5,744 nucleotides of DNA. Source: Nocardiopsaceae bacterium (GTDB lineage Bacteria > Actinomycetota > Actinomycetes > Streptosporangiales > Streptosporangiaceae). The stretch lies in NCBI GenBank assembly GCA_031254715.1, contig JAIRTY010000121.1, positions 1 to 5,744 of the forward strand. Reading direction: 5' to 3'. The position numbers and the translations under genes are program-made. The notes under the pieces were generated by a model, which was given only the letters and a program-made list of their open reading frames with translations, had not been told where the DNA came from and ran no database searches. This document shows, one piece after another, positions 1-5,165 of this stretch. Position 1 is the stretch's first letter, and each line of letters starts with the position of its first letter.

Positions 1-620
1 GGGACTGGCTGCGGGAGAGGCGAGGCGGGTCCGGTTCCGTTGCCGGCGACTCCGGCCGGGGCCCACGGTGCCGGGCTGGACCCCGCGGCTGGCCCGCCCG
101 CCGCCGGGACCGGCTGCCAGCCGCCAGCTTCCGGTGGCGCCGTCCCGTTCCGCTGCCCATGTCCTGACGGCGGGAACGGCGACGGCGCGCCGTTCGGGAA
201 GGCCGGCGCCGGCCCGCCCTCCGAGCTCGCCCGCTGGAGCGGCATGTCCCGCCTCTCCTCGGCCAGCCCGGTGATCTCCTCGCGCGGGGTGAGCAGCTCG
301 AAAACGCCCCGGTCCACCTGCCAGTAGCCGAGCTCGGCCGCCCGTGCCGGGTCGGTGCCCAGGTAGGCGATGTGCAGCCGGTCGCCGAGATCGTCCAGCA
401 CGACGCACCGGTCGCCGCGGAAATGACCGACCGGGCGTGACTCCCACAGCGCGTCGATCTCGGCCCGGATCACCTGCTTGCGCCAGTGGCCAGGGGCCGG
501 TTCGAAGCCCAGTTCCTCCGGTGGCGGGCAGGCCGCGAACAGGACCACGTCGCCGTAGCCCGGGCCGACCCCGGCCTCATAGGGGACGCCCCGGTAGGTG
601 GCCATCAGCCGGAACCGCAT
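1..620 (-). CDS. Uncharacterised protein with Pro/Gly/Ala-rich tail, 3' end outside window
   Basis: I do not recognise this family. Reading leftward from an ATG at 620, the frame stays open for 206 codons to the window edge, so the C-terminus is missing. Residues 1 to about 127 look globular, starting MRFRLMATYRGVPYEAG. They hold conserved-looking stretches such as GHWRKQV (44-50), HIAYLGTDPARAAELGYWQVDRG (83-105) and LLTPREE (109-115), rich in aromatic and charged residues. From about residue 130 onward it becomes low-complexity, rich in Pro, Gly, Ala and Ser, probably a disordered linker or tail. I see no signal peptide or membrane segment in the visible part. The ATG lies 2 nt after the TGA of the upstream gene (TGACCATG), with a weak AAGG about 8 nt before it, so the two are almost certainly co-transcribed and translationally coupled. 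Reality of the gene is supported by coherent protein-like sequence; function is unknown. Confidence 0.72.
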   Translation of the reverse strand, partial: MRFRLMATYRGVPYEAGVGPGYGDVVLFAACPPPEELGFEPAPGHWRKQVIRAEIDALWESRPVGHFRGDRCVVLDDLGDRLHIAYLGTDPARAAELGYWQVDRGVFELLTPREEITGLAEERRDMPLQRASSEGGPAPAFPNGAPSPFPPSGHGQRNGTAPPEAGGWQPVPAAGGPAAGSSPAPWAPAGVAGNGTGPASPLPQPV

Positions 621-622
621 GG

Positions 623-1057
623 TCAGCGCCTTCTCGCGGGGACGAGCCACACCTGGCCGTCGTACCGCGCGATCGGCTCCTCGCCGGCGGCGGAGACCCG
701 GCAGATCTCGGCGCCGACCGGGATCGGCAGCGGCAGCGCGTAGTGCTCCCGCACGCTCGCCCGGACGTGCGGCTCCTCCGGTGGCGGTACCAGCGCCCCG
801 GTCATGTCGATGGCCAGCCATCGCAGCAGGTAGACCTCGGGCATGCCGCGGCTGAAGTCGGATCCCGGGTAGCCGAGGCCGAGCGCGTCATAGTAGGCGG
901 CCGGGTCGCGGAACGGGCAGTCGCGGGCGTCGTAGAGGTATCCGGCGATCACTGACCGCTGCCCGTTCAGATAAGGCTCCACCAGCCGGGGCGGGATCAC
1001 CTTCAGCATCGGCGTCCCCGGCGCGATGGTTACTGGCAGCTGCTCAGCCTGCGTCAC
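623..1057 (-). CDS. Uncharacterised 144-residue protein, first gene of a two-gene unit
   Basis: I do not recognise this family. The product begins MTQAEQLPVTIAPGTPMLK from a GTG start and ends WLVPARRR. It is a soluble-looking protein with many aromatic and Pro residues; notable stretches are YLNGQRSVIAGYLYDARDCPFRDP, with a single cysteine, then GLGYPGSDFSRGMPEVYLLRWLAIDMTG, then PPPEEPHVRASVREHYALP. There is no signal peptide or membrane helix. The GTG start is favoured by a purine-rich GAGGAG at about 1061-1066, although its spacing of about 3 nt is short; an ATG 16 codons in is the alternative. The next gene starts 2 nt after this stop, so the pair likely works together, perhaps as a complex or as successive parts of one system. 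The tight pairing and protein-like composition on this strand argue for a real gene; no function is assigned. Confidence 0.72.
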   Translation of the reverse strand: MTQAEQLPVTIAPGTPMLKVIPPRLVEPYLNGQRSVIAGYLYDARDCPFRDPAAYYDALGLGYPGSDFSRGMPEVYLLRWLAIDMTGALVPPPEEPHVRASVREHYALPLPIPVGAEICRVSAAGEEPIARYDGQVWLVPARRR

Positions 1058-1100
1058 TCGCTCCTCTGGTGATCGGCCCTGCCTGGCCCGCCATAAGGCG

Positions 1101-1123
1101 CTGCAGGCACCGCTGCCCTGCAG
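1101..1123. repeat. Inverted repeat in the leader of the minus-strand pair
   Basis: CTGCAGGCA at 1101-1109 and TGCCCTGCAG at 1114-1123 are complementary apart from one bulged base, around a 4-base loop. It lies 44-66 nt upstream of the GTG at 1057, inside the probable untranslated leader or promoter of the minus-strand genes. It could be an operator or an RNA hairpin affecting their expression. A smaller dyad (GCCCT-TC-AGGGC, 1132-1143) lies beside it. The role is inferred from position only. Confidence 0.35.
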
Positions 1124-1196
1124 TTAACGCGGCCCTTCAGGGCAAAAGAGTTTCATACGGGGCATACGCTGACAACCGCTTCGCCTTACTGCCCGC

Positions 1197-1225
1197 CCTG
1201 CCGGCCGCCAAGCGGGCCGGGCAGG
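1197..1225 (-). terminator. Possible hairpin terminator after the NTF2-like gene
   Basis: CCTGCCGGCC (1197-1206) can pair with GGCCGGGCAGG (1215-1225) with one bulged base and an 8-base loop. It sits about 50 nt downstream of the minus-strand stop at 1277. There is no U-tract on either side, so it is not a classical intrinsic terminator. GC-rich actinobacterial genes often end in such hairpins without a U-run. Chance pairing is easy in DNA this GC-rich, hence the low confidence. Confidence 0.3.
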
Positions 1226-1276
1226 CCGGGCCCGCGGCAGCGAGCACACGGCCGGCGCCGGATCAGGTCGTGCGGG

Positions 1277-1744
1277 TCACGCCGGCTGGGCGGGCTCGCT
1301 CGCGCCGAGCACGGCCAGCAGCTCGGGCATCTTCCCCAGCAGCCGTGCCCCGGTGATGGGGTTGGTGTAGTCGCGGGTGTGCACGATCTGGCCGTCCCGG
1401 ACCGTCATGACCATGACAAAGCGCTGGGAGAACGGCTCGGCCGTGCTGGCAAGGTGCCCGTGCAACTCATATTCGGCGATCACCACCCCGGGGCCGGTGG
1501 TCTCATGGATGGTGACATCGGTCAGGCGGGTGTATCGCCTGACCGCGGCGCCAGCCCGGAACCGTGCCCGCAGTTCCTCGCGCGTGGTCTCGATCCGGGC
1601 GGGATACAGCGGCGCGACCGCAAACGGCATCTCGATGACGACCTCCGGCGCGTAGCAGTCCGCGATGTCGCCGGGGTCCGGGCCGGTAACGGCCCGCAGC
1701 AGCCGCTCGGCAACCTGGCGCGGGCTGGCAGTGGCGGACGTCAT
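1277..1744 (-). CDS. NTF2-like / SnoaL-like domain protein
   Basis: A 155-residue protein of the nuclear transport factor 2-like fold, a small cone-shaped domain that serves as enzyme (isomerase, cyclase, hydrolase) or as ligand-binding protein. What shows this: an N-terminal helix (about 8-20), then DIADCYAPEVVIEMPFA (26-42), the usual family opening in which a helix leads to a strand at the pocket mouth. A long arginine-rich helix follows (TREELRARFRAG), then alternating strands with VIAEYELHGH and FVMVMTVRDGQIVHTRDYTNP, the typical family ending. Length fits a single-domain member. It has a good ribosome site, GGAGG at 1754-1758, 9 nt before the ATG. Divergent from a TetR-type regulator across a 109-nt control region, it is the probable target of that regulator. 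The substrate cannot be read from sequence. Family assignment is by pattern recognition. Confidence 0.82.
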   Translation of the reverse strand: MTSATASPRQVAERLLRAVTGPDPGDIADCYAPEVVIEMPFAVAPLYPARIETTREELRARFRAGAAVRRYTRLTDVTIHETTGPGVVIAEYELHGHLASTAEPFSQRFVMVMTVRDGQIVHTRDYTNPITGARLLGKMPELLAVLGASEPAQPA

Positions 1745-1772
1745 GATCAGGTTCCTCCCAGTCGTCGCCGGA

Positions 1773-1778
1773 TAGAAT
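1773..1778 (+). promoter_or_regulatory. -10-like hexamer TAGAAT for the TetR gene
   Basis: TAGAAT matches the sigma-70-type TATAAT consensus at 5 of 6 positions and stands in an AT-richer patch. Transcription would start near 1785, giving a leader of about 70 nt before the ATG at 1854. That start lies inside the first 21-bp direct repeat, which would suit autorepression. No good -35 hexamer is visible at the expected distance, so the call is tentative. Confidence 0.3.
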
Positions 1779-1827
1779 CGGAGACAGCACCCCGGTTAGA
1801 GAGTACCGGAGACAGCGCCCCGGTTAG
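1779..1827. repeat. Two 21-bp direct repeats, candidate TetR operators
   Basis: CGGAGACAGCACCCCGGTTA plus G at 1779-1799 recurs at 1807-1827 with a single change (A to G at the eleventh base), a centre spacing of 28 bp. Each copy also has partial dyad symmetry: in the second, ACCGG (1806-1810) and CCGGT (1820-1824) form inverted arms around a 10-base core. The first copy has one mismatch in the left arm. Sited between the divergent NTF2-like and TetR genes, they are natural binding sites for the TetR dimer. The repeat is seen directly; the operator role is inference. Confidence 0.6.
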
Positions 1828-1838
1828 TGCACGGGCCA

Positions 1839-1844
1839 GGGAGG
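1839..1844 (+). promoter_or_regulatory. Ribosome binding site that fixes the TetR start
   Basis: GGGAGG stands 9 nt before the ATG at 1854. A longer in-frame reading could begin at a GTG at 1827, but that codon overlaps the end of the second direct repeat and has no such site ahead of it. The ATG is therefore preferred. Confidence 0.6.
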
Positions 1845-1853
1845 CGTCGGGGA

Positions 1854-2423
1854 ATGGCAGGCAGCAAGCCGGTGCGGGCAGATGCGCGCCGCAACCGGGA
1901 GCGGCTGCTGGCAGCGGCCTCGGCAGCGTTCGCCACCGAGGGGCTGTCGGTGCCGCTCGATGAGATCGCCGTCCGGGCCGGGGTGGGGCCGGGCACGCTC
2001 TACCGGAACTTCCCCTCGAAAGAAGCGCTGTTGGAAGCGGTCCTCCAGGACCGTCTCCAGCGCCTCGCCGAGGACTGCGAGGCGCTGTGCCATGCCGAGG
2101 ACCCCGCCGGCGCCCTGCTGAGCTTCATCGGTCAGCTCGTCGCCCAAGCCGCGCCCAAACGCGACCTGGTCGAAGCCCTGGGCATCGGTGGCGCCGACCT
2201 GAACGCCACCCTGGCCGCGTCGACCACCCGGCTCCGGAACGGGATCGGCCAGCTTCTCGCCCGCGCCCAGCGCACCGGTGCCATCCGCTCCGACATCACC
2301 GCCGCCGACCTGATGGCTCTCATCAGCAGCGTGCTGGCCGCCCTGGGCTCCGGGGCACACCGCCAGGCAGACCCCGGGCGGGTCGTCGCCGTGCTGAGTG
2401 ACGGGCTGCGGCCGGGGCCTTAG
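1854..2423 (+). CDS. TetR/AcrR-family transcriptional regulator
   Basis: A 189-residue repressor-type regulator. The N-terminal DNA-binding domain is clear: RRNRERLLAAASAAFATEGL (12-31) forms the first helix and turn. LDEIAVRAGVGPGTLYRNFPSKEALLEAV (35-63) is the helix-turn-helix with the family's characteristic G-TLYRNF-SKE recognition segment. Residues 65-189 are an all-helical ligand-binding and dimerisation domain, variable as usual, so the inducer is unknown. The length is normal for the family. It is transcribed away from the NTF2-like gene, and two 21-bp repeats lie between them. Divergent TetR pairs of this kind usually repress both genes until a small ligand binds; that is known family behaviour, not shown here. 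An 11-bp tandem repeat spans its stop codon. Confidence 0.93.
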   Translation: MAGSKPVRADARRNRERLLAAASAAFATEGLSVPLDEIAVRAGVGPGTLYRNFPSKEALLEAVLQDRLQRLAEDCEALCHAEDPAGALLSFIGQLVAQAAPKRDLVEALGIGGADLNATLAASTTRLRNGIGQLLARAQRTGAIRSDITAADLMALISSVLAALGSGAHRQADPGRVVAVLSDGLRPGP

Positions 2424-2437
2424 CCCGGCCTTAGCCC
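2416..2437. repeat. 11-bp tandem duplication across the TetR stop
   Basis: GGCCTTAGCCC occurs twice head to tail (2416-2426 and 2427-2437). The first copy contains the TAG stop of the TetR gene; the second repeats it out of frame just downstream. It looks like a small slippage duplication with no evident function. Confidence 0.6.
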
Positions 2438-2484
2438 GCCGCGACGGCCGGTCTCAGCTGAGGTGCAGCACGATCCGCCAGGCA

Positions 2485-2510
2485 GCCAGCGCCGTGATCA
2501 CGTTGCTGGC
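2485..2510. repeat. 26-bp interrupted palindrome between TetR and the SseB-aro operon
   Basis: A perfect 10-bp palindrome, CGTGATCACG (2493-2502), is flanked by GCCAGC (2485-2490) and GCTGGC (2505-2510), which also pair. Only two positions on each side are mismatched (one would be a G-U pair in RNA). A second palindrome, CTCAGCTGAG (2453-2462), lies just upstream. With almost no loop, it looks more like a site for a dimeric DNA-binding protein than a terminator. It lies about 40-65 nt before the SseB-family start, so a regulator bound here could control that promoter. No U-tract follows. Confidence 0.5.
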
Positions 2511-2539
2511 GGCGCGGCGTGACGGGGCTGCTGGTGCCC

Positions 2540-2545
2540 TAGGGT
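2540..2545 (+). promoter_or_regulatory. -10-like TAGGGT placed for a leaderless SseB-aro transcript
   Basis: TAGGGT fits the actinobacterial TANNNT -10 pattern and ends 6 nt before the GTG at 2552, the spacing expected when transcription starts at the first base of the start codon. No Shine-Dalgarno sequence precedes that GTG. A weak -35 candidate (GTGACG, 2519-2524) lies about 15 nt upstream. The motif is short, so chance is possible. Confidence 0.42.
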
Positions 2546-2551
2546 TGTGCT

Positions 2552-3352
2552 GTGTCGTGGCAGAACGAGGGCCAGCCGCGCGATAACGGCGATGACGGCA
2601 GTGCCGACGCGGGCGTGGCCGCGGCGCTGGCGGCCTACGCCGCGGGCGAGGGGAGCGAGCACGCCGCGCTGACCGCGCTGGCGCGGTCCCGGCTGCTGGT
2701 ACCGGTCGTGGCCGTGCCCGGCGGCGAGGCGCCCGCTGCGGATCCCGGGCCTGCCCCGGCCGGGGCCGCTGCTGGCCGCGCGCTCGGCAGGGGCGGAACG
2801 GGCAGCGCGCACGGCAGTGGCGGCCCCGGCCGAAGGGGCGCCGCCGTCACCGAGATGGCGTTGCCGACGCTGGTCGGCAACGATGGCCGGACCGCCGTGC
2901 TGGCCTTCAGCTGCCTGGACTCGCTGGCCCGGTGGCGCCCGGATGCCCGGCCGGTGCCGGTGCCGGCGGCGCTGGTCTGGCAGGCGGGAGCGGCCGAAGC
3001 GGACGCGGTGGTGGTGGACGTGGCCGGGCCGGTGCCGCTGGCCGTCGACGGCGCCCGGCTGGCGGCCATGTCGGCGGGCGGGCCAGCACCGCCGCCGCAC
3101 CAGGACCCTGACGTGCTGGCCGCCGCGCACCGGGTAGCCGGCGGCGAGCAGGTGATCAGCGGCGTCGCGGTGGCGCCTGGCACCGGCGGCAACGACCTGA
3201 CCCTGCGGCTGACGCTCGCGAGCGGGTGTTCCGCCGCCAGCCCGGCGGCGCAGGCGGCGGCCCGGCGGGCGGCCGGGGAGCTCGTGGCGGCCGCCGGCGG
3301 CAAGCTCCGGCGCGGCGTCGAGGTGATGCTGATCACCGGCGGTGCACGGTGA
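2552..3352 (+). CDS. SseB-family protein, head of the aro operon
   Basis: A 266-residue protein of the SseB family. The N-terminal SseB domain is named after a Salmonella protein, but actinobacterial members have no established function. After an acidic start, a helical stretch (18-46) leads to the core strand SRLLVPVVAV (46-55). A Gly/Ala/Pro-rich insert (57-97) follows, and then the recognisable block TEMALPTLVGNDGRTAVLAFSCLDSLARW (100-128) and ARPVPVPAALVWQAGAAEADAVVVDVAGPVPLAVDG (132-167). The last 75 residues are Ala-rich and end in a possible alpha/beta element (GVEVMLITGG). No signal peptide or membrane span is seen. The start is GTG with no ribosome site, suggesting leaderless translation. 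Its stop overlaps the aroC start by 4 nt, so it is likely translated in step with the chorismate genes. The family call is confident; any role in aromatic synthesis is only contextual. Confidence 0.8.
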   Translation: MSWQNEGQPRDNGDDGSADAGVAAALAAYAAGEGSEHAALTALARSRLLVPVVAVPGGEAPAADPGPAPAGAAAGRALGRGGTGSAHGSGGPGRRGAAVTEMALPTLVGNDGRTAVLAFSCLDSLARWRPDARPVPVPAALVWQAGAAEADAVVVDVAGPVPLAVDGARLAAMSAGGPAPPPHQDPDVLAAAHRVAGGEQVISGVAVAPGTGGNDLTLRLTLASGCSAASPAAQAAARRAAGELVAAAGGKLRRGVEVMLITGGAR

Positions 3353-4578
3353 CCGGGGTGCGGTGGCTGACCGCCGGCGAATCGCACGGGCGGGCGGTCG
3401 TCGGCATCTGCGAGGGGATCCCCGCCGGGGTCGAGGTCACCACCGCTGACATCGCGGCCGCGCTGGCCCGCCGCCGGGCCGGCTATGGCCGGGGCGCGCG
3501 GATGAAGTTCGAGCAGGACGAGGTCGAGATCACCGGGGGAGTCCGGCACGGGCGGACCCTCGGCAGCCCGGTGGCGATCAGGGTGGGCAACACCGAGTGG
3601 CCCAAGTGGGAGCTGGTGATGTCGGCCGACCCGGTGGATCCGGCGGCCCTGGCGGGCCTGGCCAGGAACGCCCCGCTCACCCGGCCCCGGCCCGGTCACG
3701 CCGATCTCGCCGGCATGCAGAAGTACGGCCACGAGGACGCCCGGCCGGTGCTGGAACGGGCGAGCGCGCGGGAAACCGCCGCCCGGGTGGCGCTGGCGGA
3801 GGTCGCACGCTGCTACCTGCGGCAGGCGCTCGGCATCCAGATCGTCAGCCACGTGGTGGCGATCGGCGCTGTGCGCGCGCCCGAGGGGCGCGCGCCCTGC
3901 CCGGACGATGCGGCGCGGGTGGACGCCGACCCCGTGCGCTGCCTGGATCCGGCGGCGAGCGGCGCCATGCGGGCGGAGATCGACGCGGCCCGCGTGGACG
4001 GCGATACGCTCGGCGGCGTGATCGAGGTCCTCGGTTACGGCCTGCCGCCAGGGCTCGGCAGCCACGTGCACTGGGACCGTCGGCTCGACGCGCGGCTGGC
4101 GGCGGCGCTGATGAGCATCCACGCGATGAAGGGGGTCGAGATCGGGGACGGCTTCGCCACCGCGGCCCGCCGGGGCTCGCAGGCGCACGACGAGATCGAG
4201 CTGGCCGGCCCAGCGGACGCCGGCCCGCCACCCGCCGTCTCCACGGGCCCGGCCGGCGGCGTGCGGCGGCGGACCAACCGCGCGGGCGGGGTCGAGGGTG
4301 GCATGAGCACCGGCGGGGTGCTGCGGGCCCGGGTCGCCATGAAGCCGATCTCCACCGTGCCGCGCGCGCTGGACACCGTGGACGTGAGCACCGGCGAGCC
4401 CGCCAAGGCGATCAACCAGCGCAGCGACGTCACCGCAGTGCCCGCCGCCGGGGTGGTGGCCGAGGCCATGATGGCGCTGGTGCTGGCGGACGCGGCGGCC
4501 GAGAAGCTCGGCGGCGACTCGGTCGCCGAGGTGCGGCGCAACCTGCGCGGCTACCTGGACTCGCTGGTGATCACGTGA
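3349..4578 (+). CDS. aroC: Chorismate synthase AroC
   Basis: Catalyses the last shikimate-pathway step, anti-1,4-elimination of phosphate from EPSP to give chorismate, using reduced FMN; cytosolic homotetramer in the known family. The 409-residue product has the family landmarks: GESHG (10-14) with the first conserved His, RRRAGYGRGARMKFEQDEVE (41-60), RPGHAD (114-119) with the second catalytic His, ERASARET (136-143), GGMSTGG (317-323), MKPISTVPRAL (331-341) and QRSDVTAVPAAGVVAEAM (357-374). Length is slightly above the usual 390-400. A Pro/Gly-rich stretch (about 287-304), before the conserved RRRTNRAGG, accounts for the excess. The GTG start at 3349 gives the expected N-terminus (TGVRWLTAGESHG) and overlaps the preceding stop as GTGA. 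The stop in turn overlaps aroK. All catalytic motifs are intact, so the enzyme should be active. Confidence 0.97.
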   Translation: MTGVRWLTAGESHGRAVVGICEGIPAGVEVTTADIAAALARRRAGYGRGARMKFEQDEVEITGGVRHGRTLGSPVAIRVGNTEWPKWELVMSADPVDPAALAGLARNAPLTRPRPGHADLAGMQKYGHEDARPVLERASARETAARVALAEVARCYLRQALGIQIVSHVVAIGAVRAPEGRAPCPDDAARVDADPVRCLDPAASGAMRAEIDAARVDGDTLGGVIEVLGYGLPPGLGSHVHWDRRLDARLAAALMSIHAMKGVEIGDGFATAARRGSQAHDEIELAGPADAGPPPAVSTGPAGGVRRRTNRAGGVEGGMSTGGVLRARVAMKPISTVPRALDTVDVSTGEPAKAINQRSDVTAVPAAGVVAEAMMALVLADAAAEKLGGDSVAEVRRNLRGYLDSLVIT

Positions 4579-5165
4579 CCACCCGGCCGGTTGCCGTCCT
4601 GATCGGCCCGCCTGGCGCGGGCAAGTCCACCATCGGCCCGCTGCTCGCCGACCTGCTGGGAACCAGCTTCCTGGACACCGACGAGATCGTGGCGGCCGAG
4701 GCGGGCAAGCCGGTCGGGGACATCTTCATCGAGGACGTCGAGGAGGCGTTCCGGGCGCTGGAGCGGGCCGCGGTCGCCCGCGCGCTGGCGTCCCACCCGG
4801 GCGTGCTCGGGCTCGGTGGCGGCGCGGTGCTGGACGAGGGCACCAGGAAGCTGCTCGCCGGGCACCGGGTGGTGTACCTGCGCACCGGCTTCGCGGCCGC
4901 CGCCCGCCGCGTCGGGCTCGGCGCGCCGCGCCCGCTGCTGGCCGTCAACCCGCGGGCCCAGCTGAAGGAACTACTGGAGCAGCGCCTGCCCATCTACGAG
5001 TCGCTCGCCTGGGTCACCACCGACACCGACGACCGCGAGCCGGCTGAGATCGCCGGCGAGCTCGCGGCAGCGCTGGCCGCCGAGATGGCGGCCGAGTCCG
5101 GGGAGGGCGCCGGTACCAGCCCGGACCCGGACCCTGGCGTGCCGCCGGACCCTCCCGCACCGTGA
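4575..5165 (+). CDS. aroK: Shikimate kinase AroK
   Basis: Transfers phosphate from ATP to the 3-hydroxyl of shikimate, fifth step of the pathway; monomeric cytosolic P-loop kinase. In the 196-residue product, the Walker A loop GPPGAGKST is at 11-19. DTD at 34-36 provides the Mg/shikimate aspartates, and FRALE (59-63) contains the shikimate-binding Arg60. GLGGGAV is at 79-85 (the Gly-rich shikimate loop), RPLL at 119-122 carries the lid arginine, and RLPIYES at 137-143 carries the last conserved Arg. All key residues are present. Known enzymes are about 170-180 residues; the surplus here is a Pro/Asp/Gly-rich tail from about 168 that is probably disordered. The start is a GTG inside the aroC stop (GTGA), and its own stop overlaps the aroB GTG in the same way, pointing to coupled translation. 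Confidence 0.96.
   Translation: MTTRPVAVLIGPPGAGKSTIGPLLADLLGTSFLDTDEIVAAEAGKPVGDIFIEDVEEAFRALERAAVARALASHPGVLGLGGGAVLDEGTRKLLAGHRVVYLRTGFAAAARRVGLGAPRPLLAVNPRAQLKELLEQRLPIYESLAWVTTDTDDREPAEIAGELAAALAAEMAAESGEGAGTSPDPDPGVPPDPPAP

Noticed and set aside
344..955. 203-codon plus-strand frame opposite the unknown gene pair
   Set aside because: Its composition is Arg/Pro/Gly-rich without structure, and the two minus-strand frames form a well-packed pair with plausible starts.
1069..1356. 95-codon plus-strand frame in the 1058-1276 gap
   Set aside because: It runs into the NTF2-like gene in antisense, has no ribosome site and looks like random GC-rich translation.
1827..1853. GTG at 1827 as the TetR start
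   Set aside because: It overlaps the candidate operator repeat and lacks a ribosome site, whereas the ATG at 1854 has GGGAGG at good spacing.
2398..2586. 62-codon plus-strand frame between TetR and the SseB-family gene
   Set aside because: It overlaps both neighbours and has no start signal or protein-like character.
3226..3348. N-terminal extension of the aroC frame by 41 codons
   Set aside because: The added residues are low-complexity Arg/Gly/Ala from the SseB-family gene in another frame. The GTG at 3349 gives the family-typical N-terminus.
2635..4188. 517-codon open frame on the minus strand antisense to the SseB-family gene and aroC
   Set aside because: It is the mirror of real coding sequence in very GC-rich DNA, where stops are rare. 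Its product is Arg/Pro/Ala-rich without domain character, and the plus strand carries clear enzymes.
3597..4574. Long extension of the aroK frame upstream through aroC
   Set aside because: The extension is an out-of-frame reading of aroC, Arg/Gly-rich. AroK homology begins only at the GTG at 4575.
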